Source: Dyadobacter sp. CY343
GTDB taxonomy: Bacteria > Bacteroidota > Bacteroidia > Cytophagales > Spirosomataceae
Direction of reading: 5' to 3'
DNA length: 64,000 bases
NCBI RefSeq assembly: GCF_021390335.1
Contig: NZ_JAJUXK010000001.1
Coordinates: 1,426,001-1,490,000 of the forward strand
In this document: positions 9,350-22,185 of the stretch, piece by piece
How positions within the stretch are numbered: position 1 is the first letter of the stretch
Layout: every line of letters starts with the position of its first letter
Made by a program: the position numbers and the translations under genes
The notes under the pieces: generated by a model
Database searches by the model: none
The model's input: the letters and a program-made list of their open reading frames with translations, nothing else
What the model was told of the DNA's origin: nothing

Positions 9350-10954
9350 ATGGCTGAAATTGAAATAAAAGTACCGCCTGTTGGCGAGTCTATCACGGAA
9401 GTTACAATAGGGAACTGGTTCAAAAATGATGGTGACTTTGTTAAAATGGACGAAGTTATTTGTGGACTGGATTCAGATAAAGCAACTTTTGAATTGACCG
9501 CAGAAGCAGAAGGTACCCTGCACATAAAAGCACAGGAAGGAGATACGCTCAACATCGGTGACCTGATCGCCACGATCGATTCAGCTGCAAACGGAGCTGC
9601 CCCTGCTGCTCCCAAGCAAGATGCAAATGCTGCGAAACCCGAAGCTGCCGCGCCAGTTGAACCGGCCGCAGAGAAAGTCGAAGAAAAAGCTGCTGAACCT
9701 GCTGCTGCTGCGCAAGCTCCTGCTGGCGGTGGCAAAACATACGAAATGAAAGTGCCCGCAGTTGGCGAGTCAATCACGGAAGTTACCATTGCTTCTTGGA
9801 GCAAAAAAGATGGTGACCACGTGGAAGTGGACGAAATCCTTTGCGAGCTGGAATCTGATAAGGCGACTTTCGAGCTTCCCGCAGAAGCAGCGGGAACGTT
9901 AAGAATTGTGGGCCAGGAAGGAGATACCTTATCGATTGGTGCAGTTATTTGCACCATCGAGCCGGGTGCAGGCGGATCTGCGGCTTCCCAGCCAGCAGCG
10001 CAGCCTTCCGGACAGGCACCAGCTGCCAGCCAGGGCGACAAAGCATATAGTGAAAAACACGCTTCCCCGGTAGCAGCCAAGATCCTTGCTGAAAGAGGCA
10101 TTGATCCAAAAGATGTAAACGGTTCAGGATCAGGTGGAAAGATAATGAAGGATGATGCGTTGAAAGCCGGCAGCAAGCCAGCCGCTGCGCCTCAGCCTGT
10201 AAGTGCGCCAGCCAAACCCGCTGCTGCACCTGCCGCTGCTGCACCCGCAGGCGCAAGATCACAACGTCGCGAGAAAATGTCCTCACTACGTAAAACGATC
10301 GCCCGCCGACTGGTAGCTGTGAAAAACGAAACAGCTATGCTTACCACTTTTAACGAAGTGGATATGAAGCCGGTGATGGATTTGCGTAATAAATTCAAAG
10401 ACAAGTTTAAGGAGAAACACGAAGTCGGTCTGGGCTTTATGTCATTCTTCGTAAAGGCAGTTACGGTTGCATTGAAAGACTTCCCGGTAGTGAATGCGTC
10501 TATCGATGGAGAAGAGCTGGTTTATAATGATTTCGCGGATATATCAGTAGCAGTATCAACGCCTCGCGGGTTGGTGGTTCCTGTAATCCGCAATGCAGAG
10601 ACACTTTCTTTCGCAGCTATTGAAAAAGAAATCGTTCGGCTTGCAGTGCGTGCGCGTGACGGTAAATTGGGCATGGATGAAATGTCGGGTGGAACTTTCA
10701 CGATCACAAACGGTGGAACTTTCGGTTCAATGATGTCGACACCGATTATCAATGCGCCTCAATCTGCAATCCTGGGAATGCACAATATCGTGGAGCGTGC
10801 AGTTGTGGTGGATGGACAGATTGTCGTTCGCCCGATCATGTACGTAGCACTTTCCTACGATCACCGTACAATCGACGGAAAAGATTCAGTGAGCTTCCTG
10901 GTTCGTGTAAAACAGCTTTTGGAAGATCCGATGAGATTGTTGCTTGACATGTAA
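9350..10954 (+). CDS. sucB: 2-oxoglutarate dehydrogenase E2 (dihydrolipoyl succinyltransferase) with two lipoyl domains
   Basis: Transfers the succinyl group from SucA to CoA. The 534-residue protein contains two tandem lipoyl domains, each with a lipoylated lysine in a DSDKATFEL or ESDKATFEL motif (about residues 44 and 172), separated by long Ala/Pro-rich swinging linkers. A peripheral-subunit-binding domain ([22 protein letters not shown]) lies near 230-260 and the catalytic acyltransferase domain spans about 300-534, ending with the active-site SYDHRTIDG. Most SucB proteins carry a single lipoyl domain, so the duplication is notable. Pairing with SucA argues against this being a pyruvate dehydrogenase E2. 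A terminator follows. Confidence 0.93.
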   Translation: MAEIEIKVPPVGESITEVTIGNWFKNDGDFVKMDEVICGLDSDKATFELTAEAEGTLHIKAQEGDTLNIGDLIATIDSAANGAAPAAPKQDANAAKPEAAAPVEPAAEKVEEKAAEPAAAAQAPAGGGKTYEMKVPAVGESITEVTIASWSKKDGDHVEVDEILCELESDKATFELPAEAAGTLRIVGQEGDTLSIGAVICTIEPGAGGSAASQPAAQPSGQAPAASQGDKAYSEKHASPVAAKILAERGIDPKDVNGSGSGGKIMKDDALKAGSKPAAAPQPVSAPAKPAAAPAAAAPAGARSQRREKMSSLRKTIARRLVAVKNETAMLTTFNEVDMKPVMDLRNKFKDKFKEKHEVGLGFMSFFVKAVTVALKDFPVVNASIDGEELVYNDFADISVAVSTPRGLVVPVIRNAETLSFAAIEKEIVRLAVRARDGKLGMDEMSGGTFTITNGGTFGSMMSTPIINAPQSAILGMHNIVERAVVVDGQIVVRPIMYVALSYDHRTIDGKDSVSFLVRVKQLLEDPMRLLLDM

Positions 10955-10972
10955 TCTTGCAGATATAGTAGT

Positions 10973-11000
10973 AAAAAAGCCCGATTCGTCGGGCTTTTTT
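10973..11000. terminator. Bidirectional rho-independent terminator
   Basis: GCCCGA-TTCG-TCGGGC is flanked by an A run on one side and a T run on the other. It ends sucAB on the plus strand and can also serve the MazG-like gene arriving on the minus strand. Confidence 0.9.
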
Positions 11001-11013
11001 CGTTTCGTACCTG

Positions 11014-11340
11014 TTACAATAATTTCGGGTTTTGCTTGTGCCGGTCTTTATCCCGATCCGTTTTCTTGGCGATATTCTTTTCCAGCGCCTCGGTTAAATT
11101 GATGCCGGTTTGGTTTGCAATGCAGATCAATACCCAAAGTACGTCGGCCATTTCGTCGCCGAGATCTTTACCTAGATCACTTTTCTTGAAAGACTGATCA
11201 CCGTAGGTCCTGGCCATGATTCGGGCCATTTCGCCTACTTCTTCTGTCAGGATTGTCATATTCGTCAGTTCCGAAAAGTATCGGACACCGTAGGTTTTGA
11301 TCCATTGATCAACGTCGTCTTGTGCTTGCTGGATTGTCAT
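11014..11340 (-). CDS. MazG-like nucleotide pyrophosphohydrolase
   Basis: A 108-residue all-alpha NTP pyrophosphatase. It has the metal-binding pattern EEVGEMARI near residues 32-40 and the later DLGDEMADVLWVL (residues about 61-73), corresponding to the ExxE..ExxD arrangement of the MazG/dUTPase-like superfamily. Enzymes of this size hydrolyse nucleoside triphosphates to monophosphates and are thought to clean the nucleotide pool; the actual substrate is unknown. The start at 11340 (MTIQQAQDDV) lies next to the hairpin repeat array, which would form its 5' leader if transcription begins upstream. Dtd lies further upstream on the same strand. Confidence 0.85.
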   Translation of the reverse strand: MTIQQAQDDVDQWIKTYGVRYFSELTNMTILTEEVGEMARIMARTYGDQSFKKSDLGKDLGDEMADVLWVLICIANQTGINLTEALEKNIAKKTDRDKDRHKQNPKLL

Positions 11341-11345
11341 GTTTT

Positions 11346-11450
11346 ACCGATGTTACGTCGCTCTGCGACTACCTGTGTTGTGTGTCGCGCTGCGACTTAC
11401 CTATGTTGCGTCGCTCTGCGACTACCTGTATTACGTCGCTCTGCGACTTG
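11346..11450. repeat. Array of four short hairpin repeats
   Basis: Four imperfect copies of a 25-27 base unit (consensus acctRtgttRcgtcgctctgcgact) each contain a small inverted repeat, GTCGC-nnn-GCGAC, at 11357-11369, 11384-11396, 11410-11422 and 11435-11447. Copy 2 differs (loop GCT instead of TCT, and an expanded spacer). The array lies immediately upstream of the MazG-like start codon. It resembles a dispersed intergenic palindromic repeat family rather than CRISPR, because the spacers are only 12-14 bases and are themselves repeated. The small open frames across it are by-products. Confidence 0.75.
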
Positions 11451-11515
11451 CTCTGGTGTGCGGTGTTATGTGTATTTCGTGACCTAAGGCGATCGCTGAG
11501 TCGATAGTTTAGTAA

Positions 11516-11592
11516 CTTCCTCCCTTTCCTCCTTTCCTCCTTCCTCTCTTCCTCCCTTCCTCCCTTCCTCCCTTTCCTCCTTCCTCCTTTCT
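11516..11592. repeat. 77-nt uninterrupted polypyrimidine tract
   Basis: Every base from 11516 to 11592 is C or T, built from irregular TTCC/TCC units. Its right end runs into the dtd stop codon (complement of 11591-11593). On the transcribed minus strand it reads as a purine-only, GGAGG-rich run downstream of dtd and upstream of the MazG-like gene. It is a low-complexity, slippage-prone sequence that could form triplex DNA. Confidence 0.85.
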
Positions 11593-12043
11593 AGACCCTG
11601 TTCTTTGAATCAATTACAATCGTCACAGGGCCGTCATTTAGTAGCGATACTTTCATATCTGCCCCGAACTGGCCGCATTGGATTTGTTTACCTGTTTCTT
11701 TGGTTAAAAACAGGATCATTTCCTCGTATAACGGAATAGCGATATCTGCTTTTGCTGCTTCAATAAACGAAGGTCTGTTTCCTTTTTTTGTGCTTGCATG
11801 TAATGTAAACTGGCTTATCAGCAGGATACTTCCATTCACAGCTTTCAGGTCCAGATTCATTTCGCCCTCCTCGTCTCCAAATACCCTGAGGCCGACGATC
11901 TTCTTCCCAAGCCACGCTACGTCCTCACTCGTATCCAGGTGAGTTATTCCAATCAATACTAAAAACCCGGTTCCAATTTCTCCGCTTACTTTTCCGTCAA
12001 TCGTGACGGATGCGCAGCTGACGCGCTGAACAACTGCTATCAT
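11591..12043 (-). CDS. dtd: D-aminoacyl-tRNA deacylase
   Basis: Hydrolyses D-amino acids wrongly attached to tRNA (and glycine from tRNA-Ala). The start at 12043 gives MIAVVQRVSCASVTIDG, the family N-terminus, and a 150-residue protein of standard length; an ATG 30 bases further upstream would add an uncharacteristic extension. The active-site region SQFTLHAS.KKGNRPSF near residues 78-95 matches the SQFTL motif, and GxxGADMKVSLLNDGPVT near the C-terminus carries the NxGP cis-Gly-Pro motif in NDGPVT form. The gene is divergent from the secreted esterase-GH5 gene and its stop codon touches the polypyrimidine tract. Confidence 0.95.
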   Translation of the reverse strand: MIAVVQRVSCASVTIDGKVSGEIGTGFLVLIGITHLDTSEDVAWLGKKIVGLRVFGDEEGEMNLDLKAVNGSILLISQFTLHASTKKGNRPSFIEAAKADIAIPLYEEMILFLTKETGKQIQCGQFGADMKVSLLNDGPVTIVIDSKNRV

Positions 12044-12264
12044 AAAATGCTTATAACCCTGGAATTGTAACATTCAAAAGTAGCCAGTATTCCGGTCACT
12101 TAATTCTCCTCAAAGAGCTTTTCAAAATTTTAGGTTTCGACCTAATAATCTCCAAACCGAAAAATAGATGACGAAATAGTTTGAATACTATGATAGAATA
12201 TATTCTGTTTTTAATGCTACCTTCAATTTGATTTTAATTCTTACATGCTAACATTGAGTGGGTT
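12044..12264. other. Divergent intergenic region, 221 bp
   Basis: AT-rich spacer between dtd (leftward) and the esterase-GH5 gene (rightward). No clean TAnnTTTG box or strong hairpin was seen; TACCTTCA at about 12219-12226 is a poor match. It probably contains the promoters of both genes. Confidence 0.5.
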
Positions 12265-14685
12265 ATGAAAAAATATATGCGCATAGTGACGCTTTTTTTG
12301 ATATCTAGTTTAACCAATCTTAATCTTTCCTGGGGTTTAGACGTAAGTGGATCCATTACTTCTTCGGGGAAAACCCGCACATTTATTTTTCACGCGCCGG
12401 GCACGTCAGTACCGGAGGACCTGCCGCTGCTATTTGTTTTTCACGGCGATAACGGGTCGGGCGCAAATATCAGGAACACGACGGGGTTCAATGCGACTGC
12501 CGATGCCAACAATTTTATCGTCGTTTACCCGAATGCAGATACCGACGGCGGTGGCTGGCACCGGGCTATCGACCAAACCAAAGATGCAATATTCACTTCC
12601 GACTTAATCGACTATTTCTGCAATACCTATCACATTGACGCTAAAAAAGTATACGCGACGGGACTTTCAGCCGGTGGGTTTATGACCTACAACCTGGCGG
12701 TTAACCTACCTGATAAAATCGCGGCATTCGCGCCGGTTGCCGCCAATATGTATGCGAATAATGATAACTATTCCTATTTCAGCAGCGCCAATTTTAAGCC
12801 GGTCCCGATCCTGCATATTCACGGTGACACCGATGCGGTCGTCAGTTATCCCGATCCGAATCATACGCCTACGCCATGGAATGAGTGGCCGCTCACGCAA
12901 TGGTCGTATTACAGCTGCGGCAAAACGACTTACACATTACCGAACGATGCGATCGCGACTAATGTGATGAAACTCAAATTCTGCGTAGGTAATGCGCCTG
13001 AGACCAAAGAGGTTTCCATGATCCGGGTCCAGGGAGTAGGTCACGCGTGGCCGGTCACGTCAAACTTCAATCCGAATCAGGCAATCTGGGATTTTGTCAA
13101 AGATTACAGCATCGCAGAAGCACCTTCGTGCGCCCCTGAAACTGAGGAGCCGACGCACGCGGAGGGTACAATTCATTCGCAGGGCCGGAATATTCTAGGC
13201 CCGTGCGATGGGCAATTCATCCCGATGGGCGTTAATTATTCGCTGGCCGACGACTGGGAGTTTCCGGCTAATATCAACGGAGATCCGACAAACGTCAATG
13301 ACGAGCTGTCCGCGGAGATCATCAAAGCGAACCCAAACACAGTACGTATTCAATGGTACGCCAACCGGCAAAGTGGCTGGAAAGCGTACTCCGTAGCAGA
13401 TCTCGATGTGGTGGTAACCCGCTTTCGCAAAGCCGGTATTGTGTCAGTAATTGAATTGCACGATGTGACTTGCTCCAATGATTATTCAAAATTCAATACG
13501 GTTGTACTCCCATGGTGGAAACAGCAGGAAGTACTTGACCTTGTTAATAAGCACCGGGGATTTGTGATCGTGAATGTGGCTAATGAATTTGGGAATGTGA
13601 AATGGGCATCGAACCAGACGAACGCTTATACTACCTGGCTGGATCACTACAAAAATGTTATTTCTGAGTTGCGGACAGCAGGAATAGAGGTACCGATCAT
13701 GATCGATGCGCCCGATTGCGGGCAAAGTCTGGATATTGCATTGCAGGCGGGTGCAGCTTTGAAAACGCAGGATCCGCTTGGAAACGTAATCATGAGCGCG
13801 CACGGATACTGGTACACCGACAATGCCGTGGCGATGGAAGCCCGGGTTCAGCAAATTGCCAATGCGACTTTTCCTGTTGTTTTGGGCGAAATAGCAAACG
13901 TGCAGGATGCCACCGGTCCCTGTTCCGACGCGATTACCAGCTATACTGATCTCCTCCAAAGCTGCAAAAATCACAATGTTGGCTGGCTGGCGTGGACCTG
14001 GACAGACGATTGGTGTGAAGGTGTGAATGGGCGCAGGATCAGCCTCGACGGCGATTTTACAAATTTGTCGGTTTACGGGAATACGATCATCCATAACCCA
14101 ACTTTTGGTCTGGCTGCCAATGCGCAGAAAATGCAGGTTGCCTGTCTGAACGAGCCGCCGCTGCCTGTCCGTCTGGTTTCGTTTGAAGCGAAATTGGAAG
14201 AAAATAAAACAGTCAGGTTGACCTGGAAAACCGCAGCTGAAACGGCATTCAGTCATTTTGAGCTGGAAAGGAGCGAGGATGGAATTGATTTTAGCAAGAT
14301 CATTTCTATCAATTCCGGCCAAAAAGAAGCGGGTGTTAATTATGAATATCTTGATAAAAACCTGGCGGCTGATTCCTACTATTACCGACTCAAAATGCAG
14401 GATTTGGACGGTGCTTATGCCTATTCAAAAATAGCATCTGTGAATTTGGGGAAATACAGCACTGCACACGTTTTTCCTTCTCCCGCCAAAGATTATATTG
14501 TTATCAGCAGACAGAATTATAATATCCCGGCACAAGTCCAAATATTAAGTCAGTCCGGCAAAGTCACTATATCACGGACTTTGAAGAAAGGCGAAGAAAA
14601 AATAAACATCTCAGAACTCAAAGAAGGATTGTACATTGTAACAATCAACGGCCGGGTCGCCGGGAAAGTGATTGTTGACAAGTAG
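12265..14685 (+). CDS. Secreted two-enzyme fusion: CE1-type esterase + GH5 glycoside hydrolase + type IX sorting domain
   Basis: An 806-residue exported protein with a signal peptide (about 1-24). Residues about 26-285 are a PHB-depolymerase/feruloyl-esterase-like alpha/beta hydrolase with oxyanion strand [10 protein letters not shown], nucleophile Ser135 in GLSAGG, Asp190 in HGDTDAVV and His260 in GVGHAWP. Residues about 296-620 are a GH5-type (beta/alpha)8 domain with acid/base Glu441 in NVANEFG and nucleophile Glu542 in VVLGEIAN. A fibronectin-like module ([14 protein letters not shown]) precedes a type IX sorting domain (about 728-806, VFPSPAKDY). It likely removes acyl side chains and cleaves a beta-linked plant polysaccharide such as a mannan or xylan; the substrate is inferred. 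Confidence 0.85.
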   Translation: MKKYMRIVTLFLISSLTNLNLSWGLDVSGSITSSGKTRTFIFHAPGTSVPEDLPLLFVFHGDNGSGANIRNTTGFNATADANNFIVVYPNADTDGGGWHRAIDQTKDAIFTSDLIDYFCNTYHIDAKKVYATGLSAGGFMTYNLAVNLPDKIAAFAPVAANMYANNDNYSYFSSANFKPVPILHIHGDTDAVVSYPDPNHTPTPWNEWPLTQWSYYSCGKTTYTLPNDAIATNVMKLKFCVGNAPETKEVSMIRVQGVGHAWPVTSNFNPNQAIWDFVKDYSIAEAPSCAPETEEPTHAEGTIHSQGRNILGPCDGQFIPMGVNYSLADDWEFPANINGDPTNVNDELSAEIIKANPNTVRIQWYANRQSGWKAYSVADLDVVVTRFRKAGIVSVIELHDVTCSNDYSKFNTVVLPWWKQQEVLDLVNKHRGFVIVNVANEFGNVKWASNQTNAYTTWLDHYKNVISELRTAGIEVPIMIDAPDCGQSLDIALQAGAALKTQDPLGNVIMSAHGYWYTDNAVAMEARVQQIANATFPVVLGEIANVQDATGPCSDAITSYTDLLQSCKNHNVGWLAWTWTDDWCEGVNGRRISLDGDFTNLSVYGNTIIHNPTFGLAANAQKMQVACLNEPPLPVRLVSFEAKLEENKTVRLTWKTAAETAFSHFELERSEDGIDFSKIISINSGQKEAGVNYEYLDKNLAADSYYYRLKMQDLDGAYAYSKIASVNLGKYSTAHVFPSPAKDYIVISRQNYNIPAQVQILSQSGKVTISRTLKKGEEKINISELKEGLYIVTINGRVAGKVIVDK

Positions 14686-14698
14686 GACGATTGTTCAA

Positions 14699-16123
14699 AT
14701 GAAGGAGGAAAGGATTTCGGTTTTTGATATGTTTAAAATAGGCATTGGACCTTCGAGTTCTCACACTTTGGGACCGTGGCGGGCGGCGCAGCGTTTTTTG
14801 AATGTGGTTAAAAGTCGCGCGGAGCTTGAAAGTGTACAAATGGTCAATGTGCATTTGTATGGTTCTTTGGCCAAAACAGGAAAAGGGCACGGTACTGATA
14901 TTGCGGTTATTCTGGGGCTAAGCGGATATGATCCCGTAACCATCGAAACGGCCGCTATTGATCAGATACTCGAAGATATTGCTGCGACAGAGACCACAAT
15001 GCTGCACGGAGAAATGCAGATCGGCTTTGCTCCGAAAGACCATGTGATCTTCCACAAAAATGAGGCGCTTCCCTTTCACCCAAATGGTTTAAAATTCGTC
15101 GCAGACTGTGGTGATAGTGGGATAATTCAAGAAACTTACTTTTCAATTGGTGGTGGGTTTGTGATCCAGGAAGGAGAAAAAGATACTTCTGCGACGCCGG
15201 TACACTTACCTTTTCCAATCGATTATGCCGCAGACCTGCTCAAATGGCACAAATCTTCTGGCAAAGCGATCTGGGAAATTGTTTTGGAAAACGAGAAAGT
15301 CTGGCGAAATGAAGACGCTATTCGCAGCGAGCTGATGAATATCTGGCGGGTAATGCAGGATAGTATTTTCCTAGGCTGCATTACCAGTGGCGAACTGCCC
15401 GGCGGGCTGCACGTAAAACGGAGAGCAGCCGAATTGAACCAAAAACTATTAAAGGAACAAACTTGCATTGACTGCACCGACTGGATGAGCCGGATCCGAA
15501 GCGGCGGCGCCGGATTTAATTATACGCTCGACTGGGTCAGTTGTTTTGCATTGGCTGTCAATGAGCAAAATGCATCATTCAGCAGGGTAGTGACAGCCCC
15601 CACAAACGGAGCCGCGGGCGTAATTCCCGCTGTGATCCAGTACTGCATCACTTTTTGCGGAGGTGCCGAAGAGGATATTTTCAAATTTATGCTTACCGCG
15701 GGAGAGATAGGCAGCATATTCAAAAAAGGTGCGACAATTTCTGCGGCAATGGGCGGCTGTCAGGCGGAGATCGGTGTTTCGTCGGCAATGGCGGCGGCTG
15801 GATTAGCCCAGGTTTCGGGCGGAACGGTGGAGCAGTGCCTGATGGCGGCGGAAATTGCGATGGAGCATCATCTGGGACTTACGTGCGATCCGGTGGGTGG
15901 TTTGGTGCAAATTCCTTGCATTGAACGAAATACAATGGGCGCGATCAAGGCGATCACTGCCTGCCAGCTTGCGTTGCAGAGTAATCCTCAGAATGCGAAA
16001 GTGTCACTTGATAATGTGGTTAAAACCATGTGGCAGACCGCGCTGGACATGAACAATCGCTATAAAGAAACCTCGGAAGGTGGCCTGGCAGTGAATATTC
16101 CGATCAGCCTGAGCGAATGCTAA
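14699..16123 (+). CDS. sdaA: L-serine ammonia-lyase (serine dehydratase, iron-sulfur type)
   Basis: Converts L-serine to pyruvate and ammonia. The 474-residue single-chain form joins the beta domain ([21 protein letters not shown] at the N-terminus) to the alpha catalytic domain ([31 protein letters not shown] and [16 protein letters not shown]), whose cysteines ligate the [4Fe-4S] cluster. ATG 14699 is preferred over a TTG within the end of the preceding gene. It follows the secreted hydrolase by 13 bp, close enough for co-transcription though the functions are unrelated. It converges with mgtE with a 10-bp gap. Confidence 0.95.
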   Translation: MKEERISVFDMFKIGIGPSSSHTLGPWRAAQRFLNVVKSRAELESVQMVNVHLYGSLAKTGKGHGTDIAVILGLSGYDPVTIETAAIDQILEDIAATETTMLHGEMQIGFAPKDHVIFHKNEALPFHPNGLKFVADCGDSGIIQETYFSIGGGFVIQEGEKDTSATPVHLPFPIDYAADLLKWHKSSGKAIWEIVLENEKVWRNEDAIRSELMNIWRVMQDSIFLGCITSGELPGGLHVKRRAAELNQKLLKEQTCIDCTDWMSRIRSGGAGFNYTLDWVSCFALAVNEQNASFSRVVTAPTNGAAGVIPAVIQYCITFCGGAEEDIFKFMLTAGEIGSIFKKGATISAAMGGCQAEIGVSSAMAAAGLAQVSGGTVEQCLMAAEIAMEHHLGLTCDPVGGLVQIPCIERNTMGAIKAITACQLALQSNPQNAKVSLDNVVKTMWQTALDMNNRYKETSEGGLAVNIPISLSEC

Positions 16124-16133
16124 ATGTGCGATT

Positions 16134-17486
16134 TTACAAATGCAGCAGCATGTGCGCCAGACCGAAATATACACCGTAACCGATCAGGTCATTGGCCGTT
16201 GTAATAAACGGGCCCGAGGCCACAGCCGGATTAATGCCAATTCTTTCCAGTAAAATGGGGGTTATCGTGCCCATAAAGGAAGCAAGGAACACAACCGACA
16301 TAAGTGCCGTAGATACCACGATCGCCAGATTCAATTCATTGCCTATCAGCAGATTGAATCCAAAAACGATCAGGCTGATGATCATTCCATTGATAAATGC
16401 AACTGCAAACATTCTGATCAAACGCTGGCCCACCGTGGTATCAATCCCCGTTTTATCAGCCAGACTTTGCAGAATAATGGAAGAAGTCTGAATGCCCACA
16501 TTCCCGCCGGTTGAGCCGATAATAGGTATAAATGCGGCCATTGCGGGGATTATTTTAAGATCACCTTCGAAAAAACTGATGAATTTCGCGGCGAGTATTC
16601 CTCCCATCATTCCCACTAAAAGCCAGGGAAGGCGCGCTTTGGTTTGTTGCCAGATCGTATCATCTTCCTCTACATCACCAGTAATACCCGCCATTGCAAG
16701 CGTATCAGAACTGGCGAGATCGGTGATCACGTCGATCACGTCATCGATCGTAATGCGGCCCAATAACTTCCCCTGCACATTCACAACAGGCAGTGCGTCA
16801 AGGTCATAGCGTTGCATTAGTTCCGCTACCTCTACGGCAGGACGGTACGTTTCCACAAAAATCACATCCTTGTCGTACAGACTTTCGATCTTGGTGTTTT
16901 TGTGCGCTAATACGATCTTTTTGAGAGATAATATCCCGTGCAGCTTGCCAAAATCGTCCACCACGTACACTGCATACACCTTCCCCACATCCTCTGCCTG
17001 CTTGCGCAACTCTTCAATACACTGATTTACATTCCAGTTTACATTCGCTTTTACGAGCTCTTTCTGCATCAAACCACCCGCCACATCTTCATCGTAATGC
17101 AGCAGATCAAGGATAAAACGCGCCTGCTCACGGTCTTCCAAAAGGGCAATAACCTCCTCTCTGACACGTATTGGCTGCTCATTCAGCAAATCCACCGCAT
17201 CATCAGAATCGAAAAGATTGACAAAACCTGAAATTTCCTCGGAAGTAAAAGCCTTCAAAAACTCGCGGCGCTCGTCCGGGTCCATATCAGCCAGGATCGC
17301 CGCCCCGGTTTCCAGGTTAAGTTGGTTAACCAGAAATTTCGCGCTCTCCGTTTCGAGCTCGTATACCAAACTGGTAATATCTGCGGGAAAAAGGTTCTCC
17401 ATCTCGCCGCGGATGGCAACACAATCCTTCTTCTCGATCAGCTCCTGAATATGGTCGACGTATAGTTGTGTTAATTCAAATGTCAT
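16134..17486 (-). CDS. mgtE: Magnesium transporter MgtE
   Basis: A 450-residue Mg2+ channel/transporter of the inner membrane. The order is an N-terminal superhelical Mg2+-sensing domain (residues about 1-130), two CBS domains (about 135-260, for example LPVVNVQGKLLGRITIDDVIDVI), a plug helix, and five transmembrane helices in the C-terminal 180 residues, with the pore signature STGGNVGIQTSSIIL. All parts expected of a full-length MgtE are present. The rsmA gene lies 50 bp upstream on the same strand, so the two may share a transcript. Confidence 0.95.
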   Translation of the reverse strand: MTFELTQLYVDHIQELIEKKDCVAIRGEMENLFPADITSLVYELETESAKFLVNQLNLETGAAILADMDPDERREFLKAFTSEEISGFVNLFDSDDAVDLLNEQPIRVREEVIALLEDREQARFILDLLHYDEDVAGGLMQKELVKANVNWNVNQCIEELRKQAEDVGKVYAVYVVDDFGKLHGILSLKKIVLAHKNTKIESLYDKDVIFVETYRPAVEVAELMQRYDLDALPVVNVQGKLLGRITIDDVIDVITDLASSDTLAMAGITGDVEEDDTIWQQTKARLPWLLVGMMGGILAAKFISFFEGDLKIIPAMAAFIPIIGSTGGNVGIQTSSIILQSLADKTGIDTTVGQRLIRMFAVAFINGMIISLIVFGFNLLIGNELNLAIVVSTALMSVVFLASFMGTITPILLERIGINPAVASGPFITTANDLIGYGVYFGLAHMLLHL

Positions 17487-17536
17487 TGTCGCAGCTTTTA
17501 GCGGGTGGGCGGTTTGCTTTTAGCTTAACTCGATTT

Positions 17537-18352
17537 CTACGAGGATATTGGATCGTTGGAGAGCGTTTCGGCGATTTTTGTGAGCTCAACAAAGTCGCTG
17601 ACACTCAGTTGTTCGGCCCGCTTGTCGAGCAGTGGGTGTTCTGGAAATGTGCCTATCGGCTTCAAGGCATTTCTCAGGGTCTTTCGCCTTTGGTTAAAGC
17701 CCGTTTTTACAACAGTAAAGAACTTTTTCTCATCGCAATCTAAATGCGTAACCTGATTACGACGCAGACGGATCACGCCCGACTGGACTTTTGGCGGCGG
17801 GTTAAATGCGCCCGGCGGCACGGTTACCAGGTAGTCAATATCATAAAATGCCTGCAAAAACACACTCAGGATTCCGTAGTCCTTATTTCCCGGTGGTGAA
17901 GCAATGCGTTGCGCAACTTCTTTCTGCAACATGCAAACGATCTCCGGAATGCGGTCCCGGATTTCAAGCGCCCTGAAAAAGATCTGGGAAGAGATATTAT
18001 AGGGGAAATTTCCGATGATCGCGAAAGGCTCCGAAAAGTGGTCCCCCGGATTGAATTTCAGGAAATCACCTTCAATGATCCGTTCTGAAAGCAGCGGGAA
18101 ATGTGCGTGCAGGTAGGCAACCGATTCACGGTCAATTTCTATCACGGAGGTGGTAAATTCAGTCTTCGGCAAGAGGAATTGGGTAAGTACGCCCATACCC
18201 GGTCCGATTTCCAGAACCTGCTTATAACCGCTGTGGCCAGACAGTCCGTCGGCTATGAGTTGTGCGATATTTAAGTCTTTTAAAAAGTGCTGGCCGAGGT
18301 GTTTTTTGGCCCTGACTTTCCATTCATCGGGTTTTTTATAATTCGTTTTCAC
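17537..18352 (-). CDS. rsmA: 16S rRNA (adenine1518/1519-N6)-dimethyltransferase
   Basis: Dimethylates two adjacent adenines near the 3' end of 16S rRNA during 30S maturation (KsgA). The 271-residue protein starts with the [11 protein letters not shown] motif, has the SAM-binding [12 protein letters not shown] and the catalytic [10 protein letters not shown] (N-x-P-Y), and ends with the small helical domain. The start codon is GTG at 18350-18352: a stop codon lies 9 bases upstream in frame and no ATG occurs near the N-terminus, so the non-ATG start is well constrained. Confidence 0.96.
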   Translation of the reverse strand: MKTNYKKPDEWKVRAKKHLGQHFLKDLNIAQLIADGLSGHSGYKQVLEIGPGMGVLTQFLLPKTEFTTSVIEIDRESVAYLHAHFPLLSERIIEGDFLKFNPGDHFSEPFAIIGNFPYNISSQIFFRALEIRDRIPEIVCMLQKEVAQRIASPPGNKDYGILSVFLQAFYDIDYLVTVPPGAFNPPPKVQSGVIRLRRNQVTHLDCDEKKFFTVVKTGFNQRRKTLRNALKPIGTFPEHPLLDKRAEQLSVSDFVELTKIAETLSNDPISS

Positions 18353-18432
18353 AGACCAAAATTACGTCTTAATTCGTAGATTTATCGAATAAAGAATTGT
18401 AGAGAACCTTAAATATGCCCTGATCCCGAACC

Positions 18433-22044
<3,612 letters not shown>

Positions 22045-22185
22045 GTGATTGAAACTCGTCGACGTATATGGCTGATTGATCGGTAAAAGTTGGGGCTTCT
22101 ATCGATTGTGGGGGTTATTTGGGAGTTATAGTTAAACCTTCCCTGCGGGGATCGCTCTAAACTTCCAGAAACCTTTACAGAAATC

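Noticed and set aside
9322..10176. 284-residue Ala/Ser/Pro-rich open frame on the minus strand opposite sucB
   Set aside because: Antisense to the repetitive lipoyl and Ala/Pro linker regions, which creates long open frames without coding function.
11346..11450. Possible CRISPR array
   Set aside because: Spacers are about 12-14 bases and similar to each other, and no cas gene is present; the repeats are simple hairpins.
11305..11507. Two small plus-strand open frames across the hairpin repeats (rich in RRSAT and CC motifs)
   Set aside because: Their sequence is the translation of the repeated GTCGCTCTGCGAC unit and the frames overlap; there is no protein-like composition.
13486..14322. 278-residue minus-strand open frame opposite the GH5 domain
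   Set aside because: Shadow of the secreted fusion gene; no domain or start signal.
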